DNA of 64,000 bases, taken from the NCBI GenBank assembly GCA_947471745.1, contig CANJKZ010000078.1, forward strand, positions 2,112,501 to 2,176,500. Direction: 5' to 3'. The first letter of the stretch is position 1; every line of letters starts with the position of its first letter. This document shows, one piece after another, positions 52,544 to 63,909 of this stretch. Made by a program: the position numbers and the translations under genes. Source of the stretch: Closterium sp. Naga37s-1 (lineage: Eukaryota > Streptophyta > Zygnematophyceae > Desmidiales > Closteriaceae). The notes under the pieces were generated by a model. It ran no database searches, was not told the origin of the DNA, and saw only the letters and a list, made by a program, of their open reading frames with translations.

Positions 52544-55185
52544 ATGAAGCCGCCAAGTGGTGAACGTGCACGAGGTGGCGCTGTGAAAGGTTCAGGTGCA
52601 CAAGGTGATGGTGCACAAGGTAAAGCCGACCCTGGGATGTTCCTCATGGTTGAGGATGTGCAAGGGAGTGGGGGTGATGTGGGTTCAGTTGGGAAGGTTG
52701 TGATGCACCCCCTCACCCACTGGGTGATAGATTCAGGTTGCACAAGTCACATGACCCCACGGGTAGATTTGCTTGACGAGGTAAAGACCCCTGGGAAGAT
52801 CAAGTTTGTGGCTGCCGCTTCAGGTGCTTTGCTCCCTGTGATTGGTGTTGGGAATGCTAAGGTAATGGGAGCCAATGGGGGCCTTGTGGGGCTGGGGAAT
52901 GTACTGCTGGTTGAAGGTTTGTCCGCTAACCTCCTCTCTGTGCGCCGGCTGCAGAAAAGCAAGGCCAAAGTGACCTTCGGCCCAACAAGCTGCCGTGCAA
53001 AGCTTGGGAAGTTGCTGCTGTGGGATTTGGAGGAGAAGAGCAGCTGCATCAAGGACCTGTGGCAGCTGCCCATCATCCCTTGGAACGGGAAACCTCCAGC
53101 AACGGCAGCGGCAGCAACAACGGCAAAGGCAACTGCAGGAGGAGAGGAGATTGCACCAACTGATGGGGCCCTGGATGCAGTCAAGAAGGTGCAGCAGCCA
53201 CAGGAGCCACATGGTGAGGTGCTTGCTGGTGTGGATGCGACAGCTGCATGGGCAAAGGTTTCATCCGGGAGTGGTGACGCTGATTGGGAGACGTGGCACG
53301 AGAGGCTGTGTCATGTGAATTTTTCTATGCTGCAGAAGTTAGTGAAGGATGGGAGCTTGAAGGGGTTGGAGGTGAAGGGGGCAGCAAAGGAGGTTGGGAA
53401 CTGCCCTACATGCCTTGAGACCAAGTTCACGAAGTTTCCCTTCAGCAGCGGCACGGGACCAGCCAAGGCCCCGCTCGCACTTGTGCACATGGATGTGGTG
53501 GGCCCTACGAGGGCCCCTTCTCTCTCGGGCAGCCGCTACTTCTTAACCATTGTGGACGACCACACGCGTGCCGTGTGGGTGTACCCTCTCCAGACTAAGG
53601 GGGAGGTGGCAGCGGCTGTTCTTAAGGAGTGGATGCCGAGAGCTCAAAGGGAGAGCGGACACAAGGTGAAGGTGATCCGCACTGACAACGGGGGAGAATT
53701 CATTGGCGCTGATTTTGAGGCGGTGCTGAAGAAGAAGGGCATTCAGCATCAGCTCACAGTGCCCTACAACCCTCAGCAGAACGGCGTGGCTGAGCGCTTC
53801 AACCGGACCCTGCAGGAAGGTGCTCGCACTCTCCTTGGGCATGCAGGGCTGCCGGATCCGTTTTGGGTGACTGCACTGCGGGAGGTCGCCCTTGTGAAGA
53901 ACAGGGTGTTGGCGACTGTGGGGGACAAGCAGTGGGTCCCCTACACCAAGTGGTATGGGAGTGCACCAGCAGTCAACATGCTGAGAGCCTATGGCTGCAT
54001 GGTGGTGTTTCATGTGCCTAAGGAGAAGAGGGGAAAGTTGGAGGCTTCTGGGAGATGGGGAGTACACTTGGGGCTTGCTAAGGATCATAAGGGCTGGTTG
54101 ATATGGGACTTGACCAGCCAGCAGCTGACTGTGTCAAGGGATGTGAAGTTCCTTGAGTCCTTGTACTATAAGGAGTGGAAGCAGCAGCAGCAGAAGCTTC
54201 CTACTACACCGCTGATCATTGAGGCCGATGAGGTGCAGCGGCCTTCGAGGCAAGTGCAGGTCACTGTCTCAGAGGAGGAGATTTCTGGGGTAACTGAGGA
54301 TGGGGGAGAACCTGAGGTGGAGGAGCAGCAGCAGCAGCAGCAGCAAGATGCTCCACAAGGTGCCGCACGTCCGGCTGACCGTCCTAGGAGGGATGTGCGC
54401 CCTCCTAACCGGCTGACCTATCCGAGCTTTGGCAAGCCAAAGGTGGTACGGGCTGGGAGTGTGGCTGAGCAGTGTGATGAGGAAGAGATAGCACACTGCT
54501 ACTGGGCAGCCGTCCCTGAGCCCAAGACGCTAGCTGAGGCCTTGAGTGGGCCCGATGCTGAGAAGTGGAAGCAGAGTGTGAAGGAGGAGTATGACTCTCT
54601 GCTAGAGAATGAAACGTGGGAGCTGTGTGAGCTGCCTCCTGGGAAGAAGGCCATTTCTTCCAAGCTGATCTTCAGGCACAAGTACGGACCTGATGGGGAG
54701 CTGACCCGCTACAAGTCAAGGCTTGTGGCAAAGGGGTTTCAGCAGACAAAGGGGAAGGACTTTGACGAGATCTTTGCTCCTGTGGGGAAAGGGACTACAC
54801 TAAGGGTGATGTTGGGAATGGCTGCAAACCGTGGATGGAGGATCAAGCAGATGGACATCACAACTGCTTTCCTCAATGGGATCATCCTAGAGGAGCTGTA
54901 CGTGCTGCAGCCTGAGGGGTTGGATGATGGGAGTGGCAGGGTGTGCAGGCTCAAGAAGGCCATCTATGGCCTGAAGCAGGCTCCTCGCGCATGGTACCAC
55001 AAGTTGGAGGAGACACTGCTGGCTGGGGGTTTCAAGAAGAGCGAGTGTGATCACAGCTTGTTCCTGCTGCAAGAGAAGGAGCAGTTTCTCATGCTCCTGG
55101 TGTATGTGGACGACATCCTGCTCTTCTCTAAGTTTTCTGCAATGATTGAGCGTGTGGAGGAGATGCTGGAGATTGAAGGGGTTGG
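52544..55185 (+). pseudogene. E10 pol, first part: protease, integrase, RT
   Basis: Same frame as gag. Protease HWVIDSGCTSHMTPR (about 52720), GAG-pre-integrase TWHERLCHVNFS, integrase LVHMDVVGP, IRTDNGGEF and NPQQNGVAERFNR, then a poly-Gln stretch before RT. RT has KLIFRHKYGPDGELTRYKS, MDITTAFLNG, YGLKQAPRAWY and VYVDDILLFS. At about 55173-55185 it switches through TTGAAGGGGTTGG back into integrase sequence, and the first frame ends at 55234. Confidence 0.92.
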
Positions 55186-57518
55186 TGGTGAAAGGGGCAG
55201 TGAAGGAGATTGGGAGCTGCCCTACATGCCTTGAGACCAAGTTCACAAAGTTTCCCTTCAGCAGTGGCACGGGACCAGCCAAGGCCCCGCTCGCGCTTGT
55301 GCGCATGGATGTGGTGGGCCCTACGAGGGCCCCTTCTCTCTCGGGCAGCCGCTACTTCTTAACCATTGTGGACGACCACACGCGTGCCGTGTGGGTGTAC
55401 CCTCTCAAGACTAAGGGGGAAGTGGCAGCGGCTGTTCTTAAGGAGTGGATGCCGAGAGCTCAAAGGGAGAGCGGACACAAGGTGAAGGTGATCCGCACTG
55501 ACAACGGGGGAGAATTCATTGGCGCTGATTTTGAGGCGGTGCTGAAGAAGAAGGGGATCCAGCATCAGCTCACGGTTCCCTACAACCCTCAGCAGAAGGG
55601 CGTGGCTGAGCGCTTCAACCGGACCCTGCAGGAAGGTGCTCGCACTCTCCTTGGGCGTGCAGGGCTGCCGGATCCGTTTTGGGTGACTGCACTGCGGGAG
55701 GTCGCCCTTGTGAAGAACAGGGTGTTGGCGACTGTGGGGGACAAGCAGTGGGTCCCCTACACCAAGTGGTATGGGAGTGCACCAGCAGTCAACATGCTGA
55801 GAGCCTACGGCTGCATGGTGGTGTTTCATGTGCCTAAGGAGAAGAGGGGAAAGTTGGAGGCTTCTGGGAGATGGGGAGTACACTTGAGGCTTGCTAAGGA
55901 TCATAAGGGCTGGTTGATATGGGACTTGACCGGCCAGCAGCTGACTGTGTCAAGGGATGTGAAGTTCCTCGAGTCCTTGTACTACAAGGAGTGGAAGCAG
56001 CAGCAGCAGAAGCTTCCTACTACACCGCTGATCATTGAGGCCGATGAGGTGCAGCGGCCTTCGAGGCAAGTGCAGGTCACTGTCTCAGATGAGGAGATCT
56101 CTGAGGTGACTGAGGATGGGGGAGAACCTGAGGTGGAGGAGCAACAGCAGCAGCAGCAAGATGCTTCACCACGTGCCCAACGTCCGCTTGACCGTCCTAG
56201 GAGGGATGTGCGCCCTCCTAATAGGCTGACCGATCCTAGTTTTGGAAAGCCAAAGGTGGTACGGGCTGGGAGTGTGGCTGAGCAGTGTGATGAGGATGAG
56301 ATAGCACACTGCTACTGGGCAGCCGTCCCTGAGCCCAAGACGCTAGCTGAGGCCTTGAGCGGGCCCAATGCTGAGAAGTGGAAGCAGAGTGTGAAGGAGG
56401 AGTATGACTCTCTGTTGGAGAATGAAACGTGGGAGCTGTGTGAGCTGCCTCCTGGGAAGAAGGCAATCTCTTCGAAGCTGATCTTCAGGCACAAGTATGG
56501 AACTGATGGGGAGCTGACCCGCTACAAGTCAAGGCTTGTGGCAAAGGGGTTTCAGCAGACAAAGGGGAAGGACTTTGACGAGATCTTTGCTCCTCTGGGG
56601 AAAGAGACTACACTGAGGGTGATGTTGGGAATGGCTGCAAACCGCGAGAGAGACCTTGACAAGGGAGTGTTGAGGTTGCACCAGAGGAAGTACTGTGAGG
56701 GGTTGGCTGAGAAGTATGGGCTGCAAGATGGAGGAAAGCCAGCCACCCCACTACCTTCGGGTTTCACTGTGGAGCCCTGTGCTGATGAAGAGGTGGTGGG
56801 TGAGAGCGACAGGAAGCTGTTTCATTCCATGGTGGGGGCACTCAACTATGCGGCAAACCACACACGGCCTGACATTGCATTTGCTACATCCAGGCTTGCA
56901 AGTGTGGTCTCACGCCCCAGTCATGAGCAGCTAGAAGCGGCCAAGAGGTTGGTCCGCTATGTGAGTGCTACAGCATCTGTGGGTTTGGAGTACAGTGCTG
57001 TGAGGCAACGGCAACAACGGGGTGCTGCTGATTTGGGCAAGGGGGAGATGCTCTTGACTTGCTACACCGATGCTAGCTTCAACTCTGTAAAGGCGGATGG
57101 CACCAGCATTGGAGGCTATGTGTGCCTGTTTGGAGGTGGTGCAGTGAGCTGGCGCAGCAAGAAGCAGAACGAGGCGGGGCAGTCCTCGTGTGAGACAGAG
57201 TACATGGCCCTGCATCATGGGGCAAAGGAGGTGGTGTGGCTGAGGCGTTTGTTGCAGGAGATCGGAGTGTGCCAGAAGGAGCCAACTGTGATTTTCTGTG
57301 ACAACGAGTCGGCTGTGAAGCTTGCTAAGAACGCTTGCCTTCATGGGCTGACGAAGCACATCAGGCCTAAGTGGCATTGGGTGAGGAGGCTCCTGGACAA
57401 GGAGGTGCGGCTGGAGATGGTGAAGACCCATCAGCAGGCGGCTGACATTCTCACCAAGCGCCTGGCTGAATCTGAGCATTTGAAGGGCATGAAGCTTGCT
57501 GGGATGAGTGTGCATTGA
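55173..57518 (+). pseudogene. E10 pol, second part: duplicated integrase/RT plus RNase H
   Basis: 55173-56644 repeats 53357-54831 with a few percent divergence. It holds a second integrase (LVRMDVVGP, IRTDNGGEF, NPQQKGVAERF with Asn to Lys) and the first half of RT. At MAANR (56634-56644) it jumps to RDLDKGVLRLHQRKY and runs through the thumb and RNase H (CYTDASFNSVK, CETEYMALHHGAKEVVW, QQAADILTKRL) to TGA at 57516. Confidence 0.92.
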
Positions 57519-57575
57519 GGGTGCATGCTTGAGCTATGACATGTGGGATGATGGTTGGCAGCCAGAGGGGGAGTT

Positions 57576-58452
57576 TGTTGTGTGATGCAATCATATGCAT
57601 TCACGTCTGTCTGCCTCCCATCATGTGTTCGTGCGTTGCATGCGTGGTGTGAGCGTATGCAAGAATTTGTGTTTTGTGCGGTTTGGTTTTTCTGAGTGTG
57701 TGTGAATGTTATTTGGCTTGAGCAGATATCTGAAGTGACTCCTCTGCTCAAGAGCTTTCCGACGAACCAAGTATCGCTTCAATCGGAGCACGAACAAGAA
57801 AGTTACGAACGTTGGAAGTTCGTATGCTTTTGATATTTGGTTGTGGTGACTATGTGAAGTTGTGGTGTTGACTCCATAAGGAGTATAGACTTTTGGGGGT
57901 TGGGAAATTCGTCAACATCACTGTAGATGCTGCCAATTGGTTGGGAGGTGCCAAACCAGGTTGGCAAGTGTGGCCAAGTTGGGCAAGGTGGATGGCATGG
58001 GTTGGAAAGTGACAAAAGTAAAAGTGGGGTTCCTATAGGGAAGGGATTTGGTGTGCTTATGGGGTTTCCTTGGTTGGGGACTCCTTGGGGACCTTCCCTC
58101 TCGTCCTCCTCTTCCCCTCCCACCTGATTAATTGCTACTCCAACTCTCTTGTGTGGTTTAATTGCAAAATTGTGAGACTCTTGTGATTGAGTTAAGATTC
58201 TATGGCAGCATACCCCCTAGTGCGCCGAAATTCATAACTCAAGAAATACTTCACCTTATCGTACGATTCAAATTGGGAATTGTAGCCACGGACAAGGGCT
58301 ACAATATATCTGAGTTTGGTGAAGTTTTGACTGCGCAAGTTTCGTCGACGGCGTTTCTTGTGAACTCGACGTTTCTGTCCAGAATTCTAAGCCAACGATT
58401 TTGAGAAATTTAGACACCTAATCTTCGTAGACTCCGTCCTTGAACTATAACA
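57576..58452 (+). repeat. E10 3' LTR
   Basis: 877 bp, same length as the 5' copy, ending GAACTATAACA before CTACG. Confidence 0.96.
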
Positions 58453-58791
58453 CTACGCTGGGGCCATGGCTGCTCAGGAGCTACGCTGGCTCACCTACCT
58501 GCTGACCGACTTGGGAGAGCAGCCTTGTTCGCCACCAGTTTTGTACGTAGACAACAAGGCCATGATTGCCTTGTGTCAGGAGCACAGACTGGAGCACCGA
58601 ACGAAGCACATCGCTCTGCGATACTTCCTTGCTCGTGAGTTGCAGCAGCGTGGTCAGCTTCGTATTGCGAACGTGGCCACTCGGGCCAACATTGCTGATG
58701 TCTTCACCAAGGCACTTCCGCCTACTGATCATCAGCGCTTTGTTACTGTGTTCGGCCTTGTGCCTACTTTACCTCACTTGTTTACTGCCTG
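58453..58791 (+). pseudogene. E8 RNase H C-terminal end
   Basis: Completes the E8 RNase H: YAGAMAAQELRW, PPVLYVDNKAMIALCQEHR, ANIADVFTKALPPTDHQR, ending PHLFTA and a TGA. This segment itself is intact. Confidence 0.92.
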
Positions 58792-58976
58792 ACTCTACGT
58801 GTACTGTGATCTGTATATAACTTTGCATGTGAACTGGCCTTGTGGCCCTTTGCTTGTGCTCGGACTGTGTGGTGACTTTGTAATCCACCCTGAGCTTGTT
58901 TTGCTTTGCTTCTTCTCTTGACTGGTCTTGTGACCATTGCTTGCTCTAGCTATCCCCCACTTCGCCTATGGGGGTG
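58792..58976 (+). other. E8 3' untranslated segment with purine tract
   Basis: Between the pol stop and the 3' LTR. It ends CTATGGGGGTG, the probable plus-strand primer, matched by complementary ACCCCCATAG tracts in E7 and E9. Confidence 0.75.
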
Positions 58977-59125
58977 TGTCAAACATATATGCTTAGTTGT
59001 ATCTAGGCTTTGTTGTATCTAGGCTGTATGGTGGCTAGCTTTAGGGGGTACATAAATCTTCTCGACATTTCACTTGTACCCCCCCCTTTCTCCTAATCTT
59101 CTCATTCTCGTAACTTGCTTTCACA
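58977..59125 (+). repeat. E8 3' LTR
   Basis: 149 bp, ending GCTTTCACA, followed by the CGTAG duplication and then E7 sequence. Confidence 0.93.
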
Positions 59126-60136
59126 CGTAGATCTCAGCCTCACAACTGGAGCTGAGAACAGAAGAAGAGCGGATAGACTGCCAGGAAACAGAGCCACAGC
59201 CAAGGCTGAACGTGTAACCCTGTGAAAACCACTGCGTAGCCAAGTCGTCAACCCAGGAAGCGTCTGCGTGACCAGTGAGGACAACTCGAGCCCGTCCTCC
59301 AAGCACGAGCCCCATGCCTGACGTACTGCACAAGTAGCGCAACACCCTCTTTGCAGCATCCCAGTGCACCTTTCGGTGCCTACCGGGAGCCACGTAGCGA
59401 GCCAGAAGGCTGAGAGGGTATGCGAGGTCAGGTCGTGTCCAAGTCATCAGGTACATGAGGCAGCCCACATGCTCTGGATATGGGCCACTCGGCTCTACGG
59501 ACTTGTCCGAAGGTGGAGCTGAGAGCGAGTGACCGGTAGGCAGAGGAGTGGACTGTGGCGAGGAGTACGTGAAGCCGAAGCGCTGAAGGACCTGCTGCAC
59601 CATGTGTGACTGAGTCAAGGTAATGGTGCGCTGTGCTCTGTCCCGGGTGATCCGCAAGCCAAGATAGCTTGTGAGCTCACCCAGGTCTGTGCACGTGTGT
59701 CTCTTCTGCAGCTCAAAATTCACGTGGGCGAGTGCCTCAGTGTCAGCAGTAGCAAAGACCAAGTCGTCTACGTACACGAAAACGTAGAACGGCGGCAGAG
59801 TGGTGTCAATGCGTAAAAACAGCGACGGGTCAGCATGGGAAGGAGCAAAACCAAGAGCAGCAAGAGTCATCCTCAGTGTGTCGTGCCACTCACGGGGTGC
59901 CTGGCGGAGACCGTAGACTGGCCGCCGGAGGCTCCACTGGGTACCTGCTGGAAACGACCCAGTGAAGCCAGGTGGGCGGCACAGCCAGATCTCCTCGTGG
60001 AGGCTGCCCTGTAGGAAGGCTGTGCTGAAGTCAAGCGAGTGTAGCTCGTAGTCACGCTGAGCGGCGACGTGCAGTAGCACCCGAAGAGTAGTCATCTTCG
60101 GGGTAGGGGAGAAGGTTTGGAAGAAGTCAACTCCCT
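59126..60136 (-). pseudogene. E7 pol, RT and first part of RNase H
   Basis: Coding order from 60136: FFQTFSPTPKMTTLRVLLHV, LDFSTAFLQG, YGLRQAPREWH, VYVDDLVFATAD, RNase H TGHADASWVDD, CEAEI, ending at the E8 target site. A TGA near 60137 (GFSQ-stop-QGVD, simplest as one changed base) separates it from the upstream frame. Confidence 0.9.
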
Positions 60137-60137
60137 G

Positions 60138-62196
60138 TCACTGACTGAAGCTACGTGCACCGTAACGCGCCTTGAAAACAGGCGGAGAACCCGGCGGCCG
60201 CTTCACCCTGAAGATCCACATGCCACTGACGATGTTCGCCCCAGGCGGGGGAACCTCGTCGACGTAGGTGCCCGTGGACTTCCAGGAAGCCATCTCGGCG
60301 TCCATGGCTGCCTGCCACTGAGAGGAGTAGGGACCCTCTATCGCCTCTGCGTAAGAGCGCGGGGTCGGGATGTCTGGTGCATCCGGGTCTCCCTCAGGGG
60401 CAAGCAGCATGGACACGAGATGAGGTAAAGCAGCGGCAAAGCACTCAAACTCCTCCTGTCTGTCCTCAAGAACGTCCGTGCCAAGAGCACACTCACCCCC
60501 GACGGACGGAGGACAGTCAGACGCCGACGAAGACTCAGCAACAAGACTAGCAGCGTAGTCTAGTCGACAGGCTGCAGCAAAGTCAACAAGCTCAGCAACG
60601 AGAGCAGACGCAGTAGTGGACTCAAACAAAGGGTCAGCGACAGCAGTGGCCAGAAAGCGCGTGACAGCAGGACTAGCAGCACGAAGGGAGTCAGACTCAG
60701 GGTCCGGACCGTCAATAAGAGAGGACGCAGGAGGAGACGGCAGAGGGACACGCTGTGGAGCAGTGGAAGGACGCAGTGTCATAGAGCGAGTGCCAGGGAC
60801 AAGAGGAGGACGCGGACGCGAAACACGACGACCAGCGCGAACAGTGCGGACAGGTGACGCAGAATGAGACTCAGGCGACACTGGACGCGACTCAGGCTCA
60901 CGACGCTCCGTAAGACCTCTAGTCGGTCCAGAGTAAGGAGAAGGACCAGGCAGTGGAGAGGTCGGCTGTAACTGCGACTGGGACTGGACAGGCGGTGGAC
61001 TCAATAAAGGAGGAGCAGGACCAGGAGAAGGCGGGAGACTAAGAACCTGCTGAAGGAGCGGAACGTAGTACGGCCGCGGCCGCGTAGCGCCTCCAGAAAC
61101 AGCAGAGACAGCACCGGCACCCTCAGCCCCAGGGTCTCTAGCTACAACTCCTGAAGCACCACCAGTCCCAGCAGCTCCAGTACCTCTAGTACGAGCACCT
61201 CCAGGACCAGCTGCTCCAGCACCTCCAGTAGCTCCAGAACCACCAGGACCTCCAACACCACCAGTACCACCAGCAGCTCCAGCACCAGCAGCACCTCCAG
61301 TAGCTCCGGAATTACCTCCAGAAGCTCCAGTACCAGGAGCACCTCCAGCAGCTCCAGCAGCACCTCTAGCAGCTCCAGCAGCTCCAGCACCAGCAGCACC
61401 TCTAGCAGGTCCAGCACCAGTAGCACCTCCAGCAGCTCCAGCAGCACCTCCAGCACCTCCAGCACCAGCAACACCTCCAGCAGGTCCAGCACCAGTAGCA
61501 CCTCCAGCAGCTCCAGCAGCACCTCCAGCAGCTACAGCAGCACCTCCAGCAGCTCCAGCAGCACCTCCAGCACCAGCAGTACCGCGACAGCGCCGAGCGT
61601 ACCACTCACAAAGCTGCTGCGGAGAGAGGGGCTCCCGCCACGACGGGACACCTGGAGAACCTCCAGGCTCAGCACTCGCAGGCTCAGCACCCCCAAACGC
61701 AGTACCCCCAGGCTCCACACGCTCAGGCTCAGCACCCCCAGGCTCAGCACACCCAGACGCAGCACCCCCAGACTCAGCACCCCCAGGCTCCACACGCTCA
61801 GGCTCAGCACCCCCAGGCTCTGCACCCCCAGTCCCCGCACCCGCAGGCTCAGCACCCCTAGCAGCACCGGAGTCAACAGCTACCTCGACCGGCTCGGCAG
61901 GGTCTACCTGAGACACACCTGAGGGGGCAGGACCCTGAGGGGGGAGGGGGTCTACCGGAGGAGTACCTGGTGCTAGGAAGAGTGGCGGGGGGGGGAGAGA
62001 GGCAGTGCGGTAGGGAAAGAGACGGTAGTAAGACACCGACTCGTCAAACGTGACGTCCTGAGAGGACAGAACACGATGCGAGGTGGGGTGGTAAAACTGC
62101 CACCCGGGCGCGTCTGGGGGGAAGCCAAGGAAGACGCAGGGAACGGCACGGGAGGACAGCTTGTCCGCTGAAGTATCGCGGACAAAAGCTCGAGAT
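60138..62196 (-). pseudogene. E7 pol, end of integrase, linker, RT start
   Basis: Reads RAFVRDTSADKLSS, FLGFPPDAPGWQFYHPTS, FDESVSYYRLFPYR, then the GGAEPGGAE and GAAGAAGGA linker arrays, LEDRQEEFECFAAALPH, TPRSYAEAIEGPYSSQW and GMWIFRVKRPPGSPP. Bounded upstream by a stop at about 62199 (RV-stop-GSR, expected Trp). Confidence 0.88.
61140..61890 (-). repeat. E7 integrase-RT linker repeat
   Basis: About 61140-61590 (+ strand) is an array of GCAGCACCTCCAGCAGCTCC units encoding Gly/Ala repeats. About 61650-61870 is an array of GGCTCAGCACCCCCA units encoding GGAEP repeats. Unit length is a multiple of three, so the frame is kept. Confidence 0.9.
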
Positions 62197-62198
62197 CC

Positions 62199-63580
62199 CT
62201 AGACACGGAACACAGACGCATCGCCAACCTTCCCCGTCCACCGCAGAGTAGGTGTGGTCTCCGGCAAGGAGACACGAGGCTGAAGGTTGATCTGATGCGC
62301 AGCGTACTGAACCGCAAACGGCCACAGAAAATGGGGAGCAGCCGCATGGATAATGGACGTACGAGCGACGTCCATGATCATGCCAATGCGGCGCTCACCA
62401 ATCCCATTTTGCTGTGGGGAGGCCGGAAGCGAGAATGTCTGGCGGATGCCCTCCGCACGACAAAAGGCCCTCAGAAGGTCGGAGGAAAACTCACCACCTC
62501 TGTCTGAGTGCAGACGCAGAACATGAAGGTCCGAGCCGAAACTCTCGCTGAGCTGGCGATGGGCACCGCGGATCCTGTCAATCAACACCTCAGTGACGTC
62601 ACCCTTTCTGCGCAAGGGGAAGACTGTGGTGTAACGCGAGTAGTCGTCGACGACCAGCAGGAAGTAACGCTCGTGACCATGTCCACGGACGCGGGCTGGG
62701 CCCCACACGTCCATGTGAAGAGTCTACAGAGGAGCCTCTGTCGGAGGGAACGTGGAGGAGTGAGGAGCGGCGCGCTGCCGGCCCTCGACACAAGGAACAC
62801 AGGTAGGGGCAGGCCCCGGAGGAAGGGGAGGGAGGCACCGGGGGAGGCCAGAGACAAGGGTACGGGAGGCCATACCTCGAAGACGAGGCAGGGAGGGGTG
62901 ACCAAGGCGGTGGTGCCAAAGGAGAGTCTCGTGTGACAGAGGACGACACGAGCAGGGGGCAGACACCGGACTAGACCTAGACGCGGCAGCAAACACCTGA
63001 CCGGACGCGGCTACCTGACCGGACGCAGTAACCAGTCTGTACAGGCTCGACTCAGGCCGACAGGTGAACGTGGCCAGGTGGCGGCCCGTCCGAGAGCAAG
63101 TGCAGTGGGTCACACGCTGACCTCCAGGGGTGAACTGGTCAACCCACGCGTCCTGGAGGTCAGCTCTACTCACCAAGTTCGTAGAGAACGAGGGGAGGTG
63201 GAGTCCCGACAGCAAGCCCGACGGGGCCGCAGGACACGGTAGAACCGTGGAAGAGTGCGCAAGGACTGGGCCCCCAGAGGGGTCAGCCAGGGAGACTGCG
63301 ACAGGCCGACTGAGCGGCGTGAGTGTGGTGCTGTCGCGAAAGAAGGAGCGCGAAGCACCAGAGTCAAGTGTGAAAGTGTGCAAGGCCTCAGTAGGTGCAG
63401 TACTAGAGAGAGCAGACTCACCAGCACCTGGAGCAGCAGATTCACCAGCACCTGGAGCAGCAGACTCACCAGTACCTGGAGCAGCAGACGCACTAGCACC
63501 TAGAGCAGCAGCCTCAATGCCTGGGTCGGGCGGAACACTCAGGTAACAGTCACCCTCAGCACTATCAGTCACAGCATACA
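62199..63580 (-). pseudogene. E7 pol, protease and integrase
   Basis: From 63580: MYAVTDSAEGDCYLSVPP, protease FTLDSGASRSFFRDSTTLT, STNLVSRADLQDAW, GAG-pre-integrase LWHHRLGHPSLPRL, CVPCVEGRQRAAPHSS, a TAG near 62724, then integrase LHMDVWGP, LHSDRGGEF and SPQQNGIGERR (Ala to Gly next to the catalytic Glu). Confidence 0.9.
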
Positions 63581-63909
63581 TGGCAGCAAGGATAGCATCG
63601 AAATCAAGATCAAAGATAGCAACATTCTGCTTAAGCAGATCACCGCAGCGAGGGAGCTCAATAGCGTCAGGAAACTGGGCGCGCCAGGCGACAGTCAGAC
63701 GACCGAAGCAGCGCTGCGCAATGTGTGGTAGCCTGCACGTCTCCCCACGACACCCGCCGGTGCGAAGAACGTAAGTGCAGGGACCAGCACCCCCTGACCT
63801 CCCACGCCCAGCGTACCACTCACGAAGCTTCTGGGCCGACGGGGTCTCACGGGAACGCGGCTGCTGCTGGCGCTGGCTACCACCAAAGCCTCGTTAGCAG
63901 GGGCCATGA
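63581..63909 (-). pseudogene. E7 gag C-terminal part with the unusual zinc finger
   Basis: The coding strand shows LREWYAGRG, then a C-x13-C-x3-H-x4-C finger (about 63710-63785) and AWRAQFPDAIELPR, NVAIFDLDFDAILAAMYA leading into protease. Most of gag upstream is missing: sequence right of 63909 is already leader-type repeat. Confidence 0.82.

Larger units (their letters stand above)
50574..58452 (+). mobile_element. E10: long-LTR copia element with an extra internal segment
   Basis: 877-bp LTRs (50574-51450, 57576-58452) differ at about seven to nine positions. The duplication is CTACG (50569-50573, 58453-58457). It includes the primer-binding site TGGTATCAGAGC (51453), a purine tract CCAGAGGGGGAG before the 3' LTR, gag-pol, and a duplicated 1.47-kb integrase/RT segment. 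It is the youngest-looking large insertion of the nest. Confidence 0.96.
38797..59125 (+). mobile_element. E8: short-LTR copia element, + strand, split by E9 and E10
   Basis: LTRs are 38797-38946 and 58977-59125 with about six differences plus one base in the poly-C run. The duplication CGTAG (38792-38796, 59126-59130) lies inside the RNase H region of E7 (EAEI|YAGAM). Coding segments are 40201-45329, 50322-50573 and 58453-58791. Confidence 0.94.

Noticed and set aside
53357..56644. Two separate nested copia insertions instead of one chimeric E10
   Set aside because: No LTRs, TG/CA ends or target duplication occur at 55173 or 56644; the joins lie within short identities of pol itself.
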